NCBI RefSeq assembly: GCF_003725545.1
Contig: NZ_RJLN01000014.1
Span: 25,706 to 89,705 of the forward strand
DNA from: Micromonospora solifontis
GTDB lineage: Bacteria; Actinomycetota; Actinomycetes; Mycobacteriales; Micromonosporaceae
Length of the DNA: 64,000 bases
Direction: 5' to 3'
Shown one piece after another: positions 14,978 through 23,629 of this stretch. The position numbers were made by a program, and so were the translations under genes. Below the pieces are notes generated by a model, which was given only the letters and a program-made list of their open reading frames with translations, did not search any database and was not told the origin of the DNA. Each line of letters begins with the position of its first letter. Position 1 is the stretch's first letter.

Positions 14978-15760
14978 TCAGCTCACCGAGTTGATCGGCA
15001 CGTTCTTCGCGTCGGCGGTGACGACCAGCCCGTCCGGCTTCGGTTCCACCTTGCGGACGTTGAGCTGGAACGGCAGCTCCGGCAGGGGCACGTCGATCGA
15101 GATGCCCTTGGCGTAGTTGGTCAGCACCTGTCGGGCCAGCGGCAGGTTCGGCAGACCCTCGGCGGTCAGCTCGTTGAAGCGCAGCGCGACCTTGCCGCCG
15201 GCGACCGTGACGTCGGCGGTGCCGTGCACGGTGAGCTTGACGCCCAGCACGTCCACCGGCGCGGTGACGGTGAGCTTGCCGTTCTGCTCACCCAGCTTCA
15301 GCCCGGGCCGGTCGAGCAGCTTGGCGAGGCTGTCGTAGGTGACCGTGCCGCGGCCGTCGACCGTCTCGGCGGTCACGTCCCCCTGCCGGCTGCGGAGGGT
15401 GTCCAGCGACGCCTTCACGTTGCGGGCGTCCACGTCGAGCCGGGGCACGTCGACCGCGTCGCCCTGCACCTTGCCCTGCACATCGGTGAGCACGATCGAG
15501 ATGTGCTGGTACTTCCCGGCCAGCACCTGGGTGAGGAACGGGAAGCCGGCCACGTCGACCTTCGGGGGCGCCGAGGTCGCGTCCTGCTTGGCGACCTCCT
15601 GCTCGACCTGGTCGGCGATGGCCCGTTCGGCCGCCCCGGCCGCCAGCCGGTCGGCGACCACCAGCAACCCCGCCAGGACCAGCAGCAGGACCACGAAACC
15701 GGTCAACACCCGGCGACCACGTCGCCGGGGTCGCTCCTCGTACGCCGGGGCCTCTGCCAC
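14978..15760 (-). CDS. LmeA-like DUF2993 lipid-binding envelope protein
   Basis: 260-aa DUF2993 protein. A basic head (RPRRRGRR) precedes one signal-anchor helix (residues ~21-39, VLTGFVVLLLVLAGLLVVAD), then a TULIP/BPI-like external domain with VDVAGFPFLTQVLAGKYQ and later LPELPFQLNV segments. The M. smegmatis homologue LmeA (Rv0817c in M. tuberculosis) binds phosphoinositides and affects lipomannan maturation. GTG 15760 is chosen because AGGAGG sits 7 nt upstream; a GTG at 15811 lacks this. Neighbouring order LmeA/GlnR/MshD matches mycobacteria. Confidence 0.85.
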   Translation of the reverse strand: MAEAPAYEERPRRRGRRVLTGFVVLLLVLAGLLVVADRLAAGAAERAIADQVEQEVAKQDATSAPPKVDVAGFPFLTQVLAGKYQHISIVLTDVQGKVQGDAVDVPRLDVDARNVKASLDTLRSRQGDVTAETVDGRGTVTYDSLAKLLDRPGLKLGEQNGKLTVTAPVDVLGVKLTVHGTADVTVAGGKVALRFNELTAEGLPNLPLARQVLTNYAKGISIDVPLPELPFQLNVRKVEPKPDGLVVTADAKNVPINSVS

Positions 15761-15905
15761 GCCGCCTCCTGTCCACCTGCCGGACGCCGCGGCGCGGCGC
15801 ACGGTCCTCACGCTCGGGTCGCCGTCGTGCGCCGGGCCCGGTGGCCCGTCGCCGTCCGGCGGCGCAACGGTACTTACCCGACGCGCCGATCCCCCAACCG
15901 TGCGC

Positions 15906-16955
15906 TCAGAGGAACAGCACGCACATGGCGTACGCGGCCGGCGCGGCGAGCGCGAACCCGCCCAGCGGACCCTGCATGTGCCGGGCGATCCACATGGTCG
16001 GCGGCTCGCCGGCCATCAGCCGGCCCGCCTCGGCGTACCCGACGGCGAGGTCGGCCAGCACGGCGGTGGCGGCGGTGACCAGGCCGACCAGGGCGGCGCT
16101 GGTCGGCGTGAAGCCGACCAGGTAGCTGCCGAGGACCGCGCTGGTCAGCGTGCCGAGCATGGCGCCGGCGACCACCCCGGCGGCGCCCCGGGGCACCTGC
16201 GGGGCGAGCCGGGGCCACGGCGCCACCGCGTCGGTGAGCCGGGCCACCAGCAGGGCGACGCCGGTGGCGGTGAGGCAGACGGTGATCGCCTGGGTGCCCT
16301 TCGGGATCCGGCTGAGCACGATCAGGGTGGCGAACGCGACCACCCCCACCACGATCAGCAGGGTGCCGCCGAGCGAGTCGGTCACCCGGACCCGGTCCAC
16401 CCGGCGGACGAGCTGACCGAGCACACCCAGCACGAACCCGGCCGCCGCGGCGTACCCGAGGGGGGCCAGCCCGGCGATCTCCGACTGCACCGCCGCAACG
16501 TCGGCGATGCCGGCCGCCGCGGCGCTGACCAGCGCGACCACCAGCAGCGCGGGTGGCCGCATGGCCATCGTCCAGGCCAGCACGAAGAGCAGTTGGACGC
16601 CGAAGATGATGGCCGCGAACGGCAGCCGGTGGCCGGGGCCGGCGGTCTGCGCGCCGAGCACCAGGCCGACGCCGAGCAGCGCGGCGAACCCGGCGACGGT
16701 GAGGGCCAGCGGGCGGCGAACCGGGACCGGCGGCACCTCCTCCTCGGGCGCCTCGTCGGTCTCGTCGTCCGGACGCCGACCCGGGCCGCCCTTGCGGAGC
16801 CGGCGCGGACCCTTCCGCTCCGGCCGCTCCCCACCGTCGTCGGCCGGGCCGGTACGCGGAGCCGGCGGGTAGCCACGGGAGGGACCGACCGACCCTGAGC
16901 GGGCGTCGTCGGTCCACGGGTCGCGGCCGGTCTCGGGCGAGGTCGAGGGAAACAC
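15906..16955 (-). CDS. polytopic membrane protein, function unknown
   Basis: 349 aa. Residues 1-80 are a hydrophilic, charged cytoplasmic head (Arg/Glu/Asp/Pro-rich); about nine hydrophobic segments follow from residue ~82 to the C-terminus, including a strongly conserved-looking SAALVGLVTAATAVLADLAVGY. I do not recognise a family with confidence; the general layout resembles small-molecule permeases or phosphatidate cytidylyltransferase-like membrane proteins, but no catalytic motif is visible. GTG start at 16955. Divergent from glnR with a ~250-bp intergenic gap. Confidence 0.6.
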   Translation of the reverse strand: MFPSTSPETGRDPWTDDARSGSVGPSRGYPPAPRTGPADDGGERPERKGPRRLRKGGPGRRPDDETDEAPEEEVPPVPVRRPLALTVAGFAALLGVGLVLGAQTAGPGHRLPFAAIIFGVQLLFVLAWTMAMRPPALLVVALVSAAAAGIADVAAVQSEIAGLAPLGYAAAAGFVLGVLGQLVRRVDRVRVTDSLGGTLLIVVGVVAFATLIVLSRIPKGTQAITVCLTATGVALLVARLTDAVAPWPRLAPQVPRGAAGVVAGAMLGTLTSAVLGSYLVGFTPTSAALVGLVTAATAVLADLAVGYAEAGRLMAGEPPTMWIARHMQGPLGGFALAAPAAYAMCVLFL

Positions 16956-17206
16956 GCCCCGATCGTGCCAGACCAGGCCGCCCGGGCGGAGGTCACGGTT
17001 TCGGCAACGTTAAAACCTGGGCCGCGATCGGGGGCAGATCCGACAAACAGGAAAGGGCACGGAGGTGAAGGCCGGGCGATCCGTTACGCTCAAGCCGTTA
17101 CCCGCCCGTCAGCGACGCCGGGACCCACGCAAGTTCTCAGCGCCTCCCCTGCCGGAGTGCCGCTGGTCGCGCGCGGCCGACCGGCCGCCGGGACGGAGGT
17201 GATCGT

Positions 17207-17920
17207 GTGGAGATCCTGCTGCTGGTGACCGCGCGCGCAGGTGAACCATCCGTGGTGCTGCCGGCACTCGACCTGCTGCCGCACTCGGTGCGGACGGCCC
17301 CACGGGACGTCCGCACGCTGGTCTCCGGCCCGAGCCCCGACGCCGTGCTGGTGGACGCCCGCTCCGAGCTGAGCGAGGCCCGCGCGACCTGCCGGATGCT
17401 GCACGCCACCGGGCTCGGCGTACCGCTGGTCGCGGTGGTCACCGAGGCCGGCCTGATCGCGCTGAACGCGGACTGGGGCGTGGACGACGTCATCCTGGCC
17501 GGGGCGGGGCCGGCCGAGGTGGAGGCCCGGCTGCGGCTCGCGGTCGGCCGGCTGAGCAACGCCACGGCCGGCGCCGGCGGCTCGATCCGGGCCGGCGAGC
17601 TCACCATCGACCCGGACACCTACGCCGCCAAGCTCAAGGGCCGCCCGCTGGACCTCACCTACAAGGAGTTCGAGCTGCTGAAGTTCCTGGCCCAGCACCC
17701 GGGCCGGGTCTTCACCCGGGACCAGCTGCTCCGCGAGGTCTGGGGGTACGACTACTTCGGCGGCACCCGCACCGTGGACGTGCACGTGCGGCGGCTGCGG
17801 GCCAAGCTCGGCTCGGAGTACGAGTCGATGATCGGCACGGTGCGCCAGGTCGGCTACAAGTTCGTCGTGCCGCCGTCCCGCTCGCTGCCGGAGTCGGAGC
17901 CCGCCCCGCTGCCGGTCTGA
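17207..17920 (+). CDS. glnR: GlnR-type orphan OmpR-family response regulator
   Basis: 237-aa regulator: atypical receiver (residues 1-110) plus winged-helix DNA-binding domain (~128-220). The phosphoacceptor-equivalent Asp50 (VLVDAR) is present, but the acidic pocket that binds Mg is absent, as in GlnR, which works unphosphorylated. The C-terminal half ([42 protein letters not shown]) is strongly GlnR-like. GlnR controls nitrogen assimilation and cross-talks with phosphate genes in actinobacteria; here it lies upstream of mshD and pst. GTG 17207 has a good GGAGG 7 nt upstream. Confidence 0.85.
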   Translation: MEILLLVTARAGEPSVVLPALDLLPHSVRTAPRDVRTLVSGPSPDAVLVDARSELSEARATCRMLHATGLGVPLVAVVTEAGLIALNADWGVDDVILAGAGPAEVEARLRLAVGRLSNATAGAGGSIRAGELTIDPDTYAAKLKGRPLDLTYKEFELLKFLAQHPGRVFTRDQLLREVWGYDYFGGTRTVDVHVRRLRAKLGSEYESMIGTVRQVGYKFVVPPSRSLPESEPAPLPV

Positions 17921-18029
17921 CCGGATCCGCGCCCGTCCCTCCCTTCGAGGGACCGTTTCCTGATTGCCCTTTTTGCCCCTGAAGTCGGACCTATTCTGAC
18001 TGCCGGATTGGTCCGGGGCAGAGGGGGCG

Positions 18030-18098
18030 ATGGTGCGTGCGGTGACCACGGGGGCGACGAGGGCTGCGCGCCCCGCTCCGAATGGGCGGGCCGGCTGA
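18030..18098 (+). CDS. 22-aa upstream ORF coupled to the deacetylase gene
   Basis: ATG 18030 preceded by AGAGGGGGCG, encoding MVRAVTTGATRAARPAPNGR plus two residues, then TGA overlapping the deacetylase ATG as TGATG (18096-18100). TATTCT at 17992-17997 is a candidate -10. The deacetylase start itself has no good ribosome-binding site, so coupled re-initiation is plausible. Basic peptide without a stalling signature that I recognise. It might instead be incidental. Confidence 0.5.
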   Translation: MVRAVTTGATRAARPAPNGRAG

Positions 18099-18952
18099 TG
18101 TCGCGGACCACCCTGCGCGCGGCCGGCCTGGTGACGCTGGTGATCGCCGCGCTGCTCGGCTCGGCGTACGCGCTGGGACGCAGCCTGGTGCCCGAGCAGC
18201 AGGCGCGCCGCGCCACCGGGGTGACCGCCGGCGCGAACAGTCCGCACTACGCCGACCAGCCGCCCAGCCGGGAGTTCCCCGCCCCGCCGCCGGACAGTCC
18301 GAGCCCCACCAGGAGCGACTCGGCGCCGCCGGCCGGCGACGCCGGCGACGGCCCGTACGGCAGCCGCATCTCCACCGGCTCGTCCCGGATCGCGCTCACC
18401 TTCGACGACGGCCCGGACCCGCAGTACACCCCGCAGGTGCTCGCCCTGTTGAAGGAGTACGGCGTCAAGGCCACCTTCTGCGTGGTCGGAGAGAACGCCG
18501 AGAACCACCCGGACCTGATCCAGGCGATCGTGAACGACGGCCACACCCTCTGCAACCACTCCTGGAACCACGACGAGAACCTGGGCAAGCGGTCGCCGGA
18601 CGCGATCCGGGCCGACCTGCTGCGCACCAGCGACGCGATCCACGCCGCCGCGCCGGACGCGCGGATCGCGTACTACCGGCAGCCCGGCGGGAACTGGACG
18701 TCCCGGGTGGTGTCGACCTGCGAGGACCTGGGCATGACCCCGCTGCACTGGGCGGTCGACCCGGCGGACTGGACGGCGCCGGGCGCCCAGAAGATCATCA
18801 ACACGGTCATGACTCAGGTCGAGCCCGGCTCGATCGTGCTGATGCACGACGCCGGCGGCAACCGCTCGGGGACGGTGCAGGCGCTGCAGTACCTGCTGCC
18901 CGAACTGCTGGACCGCTACCAACTGGAGGCGCTGCCCGTCGGCAGCACGTGA
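18098..18952 (+). CDS. NodB-type polysaccharide deacetylase, membrane-anchored
   Basis: 284-aa extracytoplasmic metal-dependent deacetylase. N-terminal signal anchor (~7-27), a Pro/Ser-rich linker (~50-90), then a carbohydrate esterase 4 domain with motif 1 TFDDGP (101-106), metal-binding motif 2 HSWNH (154-158), motif 3 YRQPGGNW and the late LMHDAGGN. Likely removes acetyl groups from peptidoglycan or another GlcNAc polymer. An alternative upstream start at 18008 would add a basic, unlikely stretch; ATG 18098 gives a clean signal anchor and overlaps a small upstream ORF. Confidence 0.85.
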   Translation: MSRTTLRAAGLVTLVIAALLGSAYALGRSLVPEQQARRATGVTAGANSPHYADQPPSREFPAPPPDSPSPTRSDSAPPAGDAGDGPYGSRISTGSSRIALTFDDGPDPQYTPQVLALLKEYGVKATFCVVGENAENHPDLIQAIVNDGHTLCNHSWNHDENLGKRSPDAIRADLLRTSDAIHAAAPDARIAYYRQPGGNWTSRVVSTCEDLGMTPLHWAVDPADWTAPGAQKIINTVMTQVEPGSIVLMHDAGGNRSGTVQALQYLLPELLDRYQLEALPVGST

Positions 18953-19018
18953 CCGCCGCCACCACGCCGTGCCCGCGTCCGGCATGATCGGCGCCCCGCC
19001 GGCCGCTACCGTGACGGG

Positions 19019-19948
19019 ATGAGCAGCAGCGAGCCCAGGACGGCGGACCGCGTCGCCCGCGCCGACCGGCTGGCACCGGTCGAGGTGGCCGAGGTGCTGG
19101 CGCTGGCCCGTACGGCCGGGGACGCCGACGGCGCGGACCCGCTCGACGAGCACGTGCTGCTGCGGCTGCGGGACCCGGAGGCGGCGGCCGTGCACCTCGT
19201 CGCCCGGGCCACCGACAACACCCTCACCGGGTACGCCCACGTCGACACCACCGACCCGGCGAACGGCATCGGGGTGGAGTTGGTGGTGCACCCGGCGTAC
19301 CGGCGACGGGGCACCGGACGGGCGCTGGCTCGCGGCGTGCTGGTGGCGGCCTCCGGACCGCTGCGCGCCTGGGCGCACGGCGACCACCCGTCGGCCGCCG
19401 CGCTCGCGGTCGACCTGGGCTTCGCCCGGGCCCGGGTGCTCTGGCAGCTGCGCCGGCCGTTGACCGCCGCGCTGGCCGAGCCGGCCCTGCCCGAGGGCGT
19501 GGAGCTGCGCGCGTTCCGCCCCGGCGAGGACGACGAGGCGTGGCTCGCGGTCAACAACGCGGCCTTCGCCCAGCATCCCGAGCAGGGCCGGTGGACCCTC
19601 GCCGACCTGCGGGTACGTCTCGCCGAGCCGTGGTTCGACCCGGCTGGCTTCCTGCTCGCGGTGGAGTCCGCGACCGGCCGGCTGCTCGGCTTCCACTGGA
19701 CCAAGGTGCACGAGCGGCCCGGCTCGGCCCCGATCGGCGAGGTCTACGTGCTCGGGGTGGACCCGGGCGCGCACCGGGGTGGGCTGGGCCGGGTGCTCAC
19801 CGCCGCCGGCCTGGCGTACCTGCGCGACCGGCGCGGGCTGGACCGGGTGATGCTCTACGTCGACGAGTCCAACACCCCGGCGGTGGCGCTCTACGAGCGG
19901 CTCGGCTTCGCCCGCTGGTCGGCCCACGTCAACTACCAGCTCGGCTGA
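19019..19948 (+). CDS. mshD: mycothiol synthase
   Basis: 309-aa protein with two tandem GNAT domains (~15-140 and ~150-309), the MshD architecture. Catalyses the last step of mycothiol synthesis: acetyl transfer from acetyl-CoA to Cys-GlcN-Ins. CoA-binding pyrophosphate loops are visible as HPAYRRRGTGRAL in the first domain and DPGAHRGGLGRVL in the second, the latter being the catalytic one, followed by LYVDESNTPAVALYERLGF. TACCGT (19007-19012) precedes ATG 19019 by 6 nt, hence leaderless. Its place between glnR and pst is conserved with mycobacteria. Confidence 0.95.
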   Translation: MSSSEPRTADRVARADRLAPVEVAEVLALARTAGDADGADPLDEHVLLRLRDPEAAAVHLVARATDNTLTGYAHVDTTDPANGIGVELVVHPAYRRRGTGRALARGVLVAASGPLRAWAHGDHPSAAALAVDLGFARARVLWQLRRPLTAALAEPALPEGVELRAFRPGEDDEAWLAVNNAAFAQHPEQGRWTLADLRVRLAEPWFDPAGFLLAVESATGRLLGFHWTKVHERPGSAPIGEVYVLGVDPGAHRGGLGRVLTAAGLAYLRDRRGLDRVMLYVDESNTPAVALYERLGFARWSAHVNYQLG

Positions 19949-20249
19949 CCCGCCGCCGGCTCGCCGGCGTCCCGCGGAGCGGTCACGGTGGTGTCACGCG
20001 GTGGACTCGACCGGATAACGGCTGCCCGGAAAAATAGTATTAATAGCGATAGCGGGCCGCGAGTTCACGTAACGGACAACACTTCCTCGGCCCACGGCCA
20101 CCCCGTCGGTCGCACCTGTTCATCCGCCGTTCACTTCCGGCCGGCAAACCGTCCACCTGGCACTTCTAACTTTCGTGTCAGCCGGTCAGCGCCGGCACCC
20201 GGGCCACGACCCGGGCGACCTGACCAAAGACGTGAAGGGAAACCCTCAG
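19949..20249 (+). promoter_or_regulatory. pst promoter region with AT-rich segment
   Basis: 301 nt without a gene. An unusually AT-rich patch at 20031-20050 (AAAAATAGTATTAATAGCG) may be a promoter or IHF-like bend site. The PHO box occupies 20118-20161, TAACTT at 20167-20172 is a candidate -10 for pstS, giving a start near 20179 and a ~70-nt leader before the pstS GTG. Confidence 0.6.
20118..20161 (+). promoter_or_regulatory. PHO box (PhoP operator) of the pst operon
   Basis: Direct repeats of 11 bp as in Streptomyces PhoP sites: GTTCATCCGCC (20118-20128) and GTTCACTTCCG (20129-20139) are contiguous; a weak unit follows, then GTCCACCTGGC (20151-20161) in the same register. A further GTTCACGTAAC at 20063-20073 is exactly five 11-bp units upstream. 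The box lies at the -35 position relative to TAACTT (20167-20172), as expected of an activator site. Confidence 0.85.
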
Positions 20250-21353
20250 GTGAAGCTCCAGCGGCACGGCGCCATCGCCTGCCTCGCTCTTACCGCGGTG
20301 CTCGGTCTCAGCGCCTGCGGCTCGGACAACAACGAGCCGACCGGCACCTCCGCCTCCGGCTCCGCCGCCGCCGTCGACTGCGGCAAGGGCACGCTGAACG
20401 CGCAGGGCTCCTCCGCGCAGAAGAACGCCATGGCCGAGTGGATCAAGGCCTACCAGCAGAAGTGCGCCGGCACCACGATCAACTACGAGCCCACCGGCTC
20501 GGGCGCCGGCATCCAGGCGTTCATCGCCGGCACCGCCGACTTCGCCGGCTCCGACTCCGCCCTCAAGCCCGAGGAGCAGCCGCAGGCCGACGCCAAGTGC
20601 GCCGGCGGCCAGGCCCTCAACCTGCCGATGGTGATCGGCCCGGTGGCGGTCGTCTACAACGTCAGCGGCGCGGACAACCTCCAGTTCAGCCCGGCCACCC
20701 TGGCGAAGATCTTCGCCGGCAAGGTCACCAAGTGGGACGACCCGGCGATCAAGGCCGACAACCCGGACGCCAAGCTGCCGTCGACCGCCATCCAGGCGGT
20801 GCACCGCTCCGACGAGTCGGGCACCACCGACAACTTCACCAACTACCTCGCCAAGACCGCCGAGGCGGACTGGACCTACGGCAAGGCCAAGGCCTGGAAG
20901 GCCCCGGGCGGCGTCGGCGCCGCCAAGTCCGACGGCGTGGCCAGCAAGGTCAAGAGCACCGACGGCACCATCAGCTACGTCGAGCTGTCGTACGCCGAGA
21001 ACTCCGGCCTGAAGAAGGCCAAGGTGAAGAACGGCGCCGGTGAGTTCACCGAGCTGACCGCCGAGTCGGCCGGCAAGACCATCGCCGGGGCCAAGTTCGA
21101 GGGCCAGGGCAACGACCTCAAGATGTCGATCGACTACAACACCAAGGAGGCCGGGGCGTACCCGATCGTCCTGGCGACCTACGAGATCGTCTGCAGCAAG
21201 GGCCTCGCCGCCGACAAGCTGCCGCTGGTCAAGGGCCTGCTGGGCCACGCCGCCAGCGCCGAGGGCCAGCAGGACCTGGTCGAGCTGGGCTACGCCCCGC
21301 TGCCCGAGAGCGTCCGTACCAAGGTCGAGACCGCGGTCAAGAGCCTCTCCTGA
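20250..21353 (+). CDS. pstS: phosphate ABC transporter substrate-binding lipoprotein
   Basis: 367-aa lipoprotein binding phosphate outside the membrane for the Pst high-affinity importer. Signal peptide with lipobox LSAC, lipidated Cys23. Phosphate-binding segments are typical: AQGSSAQKNAM, PTGSGAGIQAF, FAGSDSAL, HRSDESGTTDNF. GTG 20250 is chosen since it yields a canonical KLQRHGAIACLALTAVLG signal and has AAGGGA upstream; the longer frame would bury the signal. First gene of pstSCAB, under the PHO box, thus induced by phosphate starvation. Confidence 0.95.
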   Translation: MKLQRHGAIACLALTAVLGLSACGSDNNEPTGTSASGSAAAVDCGKGTLNAQGSSAQKNAMAEWIKAYQQKCAGTTINYEPTGSGAGIQAFIAGTADFAGSDSALKPEEQPQADAKCAGGQALNLPMVIGPVAVVYNVSGADNLQFSPATLAKIFAGKVTKWDDPAIKADNPDAKLPSTAIQAVHRSDESGTTDNFTNYLAKTAEADWTYGKAKAWKAPGGVGAAKSDGVASKVKSTDGTISYVELSYAENSGLKKAKVKNGAGEFTELTAESAGKTIAGAKFEGQGNDLKMSIDYNTKEAGAYPIVLATYEIVCSKGLAADKLPLVKGLLGHAASAEGQQDLVELGYAPLPESVRTKVETAVKSLS

Positions 21354-21385
21354 CACCACCTCCTCTACGCGAAGCGAGCGAGCAG

Positions 21386-22465
21386 ATGGGTGACACCCCT
21401 CAGCGCTCGGCGCACGCCGGCACCGGCGGGACCACCGTGGCCACGAGCCACGGCTGGCCCGCCGGTGCCTCGGCGCGTGTGGCCGAGCCCTCCGGTAACC
21501 CTGGTACGCCCGGTCCGGGTGGCGGCGACGCGCTGCCCCGGGCCAAGGCCTTCGGGGCGGAACGCGCATTCCGCGGCCTGACCCTGGCCGCCGGCACCTT
21601 CGTGCTGGTGGTCATCGCGGCGATCGCGATCTTCCTGATCGCCAAGGCCGTCCCGGCACTGCGGGCGAACAGCGAGTCGTTCTGGACCTTCGAGGGCTGG
21701 TTCCCGAACGACAACCCGCCGAAGTTCGGCATCGGCGCGCTCGCCTTCGGCACCGTGCTCACCGCCCTGCTGGCCCTACTGATGGCGGTGCCGGTGGCGC
21801 TGGGCATCGCCCTCTACCTGTCCCACTACGCGCCGCGCCGGCTGGGCAACGGCCTCGGCTTCCTGGTCGACCTGCTGGCCGCGGTGCCCAGCGTGGTCTT
21901 CGGGCTCTGGGGCCGGGACTACTTCGCCCAGCCGGTCGCCGACCTGTCGGCCTGGCTGAACCGGTACTTCGGCTGGATCCCGATCTTCGGTGACGGCCCG
22001 TACGGCAACTCGATCCTGCTCGGATCGGTGGTCCTGGCGATCATGGTGCTGCCAATCGTCACCTCGCTCTCCCGCGAGGTGTTCCGGCAGACCCCGACCG
22101 CCAACGAGGAGGCCGCCCTGGCGCTCGGCGCCACCCGCTGGGAAATGGTCCGCACGGCGGTGCTGCCGTACGGCCGTCCCGGGGTCATCGCCGCGGTGAT
22201 GCTCGGCCTGGGCCGGGCCCTCGGCGAGACCATCGCCCTGGCGCTGACCCTCGGCTCGACGTACGCCATCTCGTTCAACGTCCTGGCCAGCGGCGGCAAC
22301 ACCATCGCCGCGAACATCGCGAACCGGTTCGCCGAGGCGAACGACACCGGGCGGGGCGCCCTGATCGCCTCCGGCCTGGTGCTCTTCGCGATCACCCTGA
22401 TCGTCAACATCACCGCCCGGGCGATCATCTACCGCCGCCGTGAGTTCACGGAGTCTGCGGCGTGA
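21386..22465 (+). CDS. pstC: phosphate ABC transporter permease PstC
   Basis: 359-aa inner-membrane permease. After a ~60-aa cytoplasmic head there are about six transmembrane helices; the EAA loop is NEEAALALGATRWEMVRTAVLP near residue 245. PstC forms the channel with PstA. ATG 21386 lies 32 nt after pstS. The stop codon TGA at 22463-22465 is also the first codon of a 45-bp intercistronic repeat, so the pstC-pstA gap is made of that element. Confidence 0.95.
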   Translation: MGDTPQRSAHAGTGGTTVATSHGWPAGASARVAEPSGNPGTPGPGGGDALPRAKAFGAERAFRGLTLAAGTFVLVVIAAIAIFLIAKAVPALRANSESFWTFEGWFPNDNPPKFGIGALAFGTVLTALLALLMAVPVALGIALYLSHYAPRRLGNGLGFLVDLLAAVPSVVFGLWGRDYFAQPVADLSAWLNRYFGWIPIFGDGPYGNSILLGSVVLAIMVLPIVTSLSREVFRQTPTANEEAALALGATRWEMVRTAVLPYGRPGVIAAVMLGLGRALGETIALALTLGSTYAISFNVLASGGNTIAANIANRFAEANDTGRGALIASGLVLFAITLIVNITARAIIYRRREFTESAA

Positions 22466-22507
22466 GCGCGAGGAGTGAGCCGGGGTTGCGAGCCCCGCAG
22501 TCGCGAG
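22463..22507 (+). repeat. 45-bp intercistronic repeat, copy 2 (pstC-pstA)
   Basis: Begins TGAGCGCGAGGAGTGAGCCG and ends CCCCGCAGTCGCGAG; 42 of 45 bases equal the copy at 9306-9262 on the other strand. It starts on the pstC stop and ends just before the GAAGGAAG ribosome-binding site of pstA. GGGG/CCCC can pair around a TTGCGAG loop. Might tune differential stability or translation of the pst mRNA. Confidence 0.85.
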
Positions 22508-22523
22508 CTGAAGGAAGCCCAGC

Positions 22524-23609
22524 ATGACAACCATCACCACCCACCGCCCGCGGCCGCCGGCACAGCCGGCCAGCCTGCGGGCCAGGCGCCTTCCCGGGTA
22601 CGCCCCGCCGGCCATCGCCGTCGTGGCGCTCCTCGCGTCGGCCGGCATCGTGTACGGCGCCGGCATCGGCGGCGCGGTCCTGGTCGTGGTCGTCGCGGCG
22701 CTGCTCTACCTGGCCGGTCTCTTCCTCGCCGCGAACGCGGTCGAGGGCCGCCGGTCCGCCCGCAACCGGACCTGGAGCGCGCTGATCCACTCGGCCTTCG
22801 TGCTGGCGGTGCTGCCGCTGGCCTCGGTGGTCTGGACCCTGGTCAGCAAGGGCTCCGCGCGGCTCGACGGCAACTTCTTCGGCACCTCGATGAACAACAT
22901 CGGGGCCCGGGACGCCAACGGCGGCGCGTACCACGCCATCGTGGGCACGCTGGAGCAGGTCGGCATCGCCACGCTGATCACCGTCCCGCTCGGGGTGCTC
23001 TGCGCGATCTACGTTGTCGAGTACGGCCGGGGCCGGTTCGCCTTCACCATCCGCTTCTTCGTGGACGTGATGACCGGCATCCCGTCGATCGTCACCGGTC
23101 TGTTCGTACTGGCCTTCTGGGTGCTGATCGTCTCGCCCGTGTTCAACGACGGGCGGCCGGGCTTCTCCGGCTTCGCCGCCGCACTGGCGCTGAGCGTGCT
23201 GATGCTGCCCACCGTGGTCCGCTCCACCGAGGAGATGCTCCGCCTCGTGCCGGCGCCGCTGCGCGAGGGCTCGTACGCGCTCGGTGTGCCGAAATGGAAG
23301 ACCATCCTGCGGGTCGTGCTGCCGACCGCGCTGCCCGGCATCGTCACCGGCATCATGCTCGCCATCGCGCGGGCCGCCGGCGAGACCGCGCCGGTGCTGC
23401 TCGTCGCCGGCGGCGGCGCGGCGATCAACTTCAACCCGTTCGAGAACAACCAGTCCTCGCTGGCCCTCTTCGTCTACCAGCAGGCCGGCGAGGCCTCGAA
23501 GTACTCGCCGGCGCGGGCCTGGACCGCGGCGCTGACCCTGGTCGCCCTCGTCCTCGTCCTGACCGTCGCGGCGAAGTTGCTGGCCCGTCGCAACCGGCTC
23601 GGCCGATGA
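22524..23609 (+). CDS. pstA: phosphate ABC transporter permease PstA
   Basis: 361-aa permease, partner of PstC. N-terminal pair of helices at ~28-72 then six more; the cytoplasmic EAA-like loop is [21 protein letters not shown] near residue 248. GEQ-type [11 protein letters not shown] near residue 283 is typical PstA. ATG 22524 has GAAGGAAG upstream, positioned by the repeat. Slightly longer than E. coli PstA because of the actinobacterial N-terminal extension. Confidence 0.95.
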   Translation: MTTITTHRPRPPAQPASLRARRLPGYAPPAIAVVALLASAGIVYGAGIGGAVLVVVVAALLYLAGLFLAANAVEGRRSARNRTWSALIHSAFVLAVLPLASVVWTLVSKGSARLDGNFFGTSMNNIGARDANGGAYHAIVGTLEQVGIATLITVPLGVLCAIYVVEYGRGRFAFTIRFFVDVMTGIPSIVTGLFVLAFWVLIVSPVFNDGRPGFSGFAAALALSVLMLPTVVRSTEEMLRLVPAPLREGSYALGVPKWKTILRVVLPTALPGIVTGIMLAIARAAGETAPVLLVAGGGAAINFNPFENNQSSLALFVYQQAGEASKYSPARAWTAALTLVALVLVLTVAAKLLARRNRLGR

Positions 23610-23629
23610 ACCCCGGAGGTACCGCCACC

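Noticed and set aside
17090..19927. 945-codon minus-strand frame opposite glnR, deacetylase and mshD
   Set aside because: Composition is a frame shadow; three recognised genes occupy the other strand.
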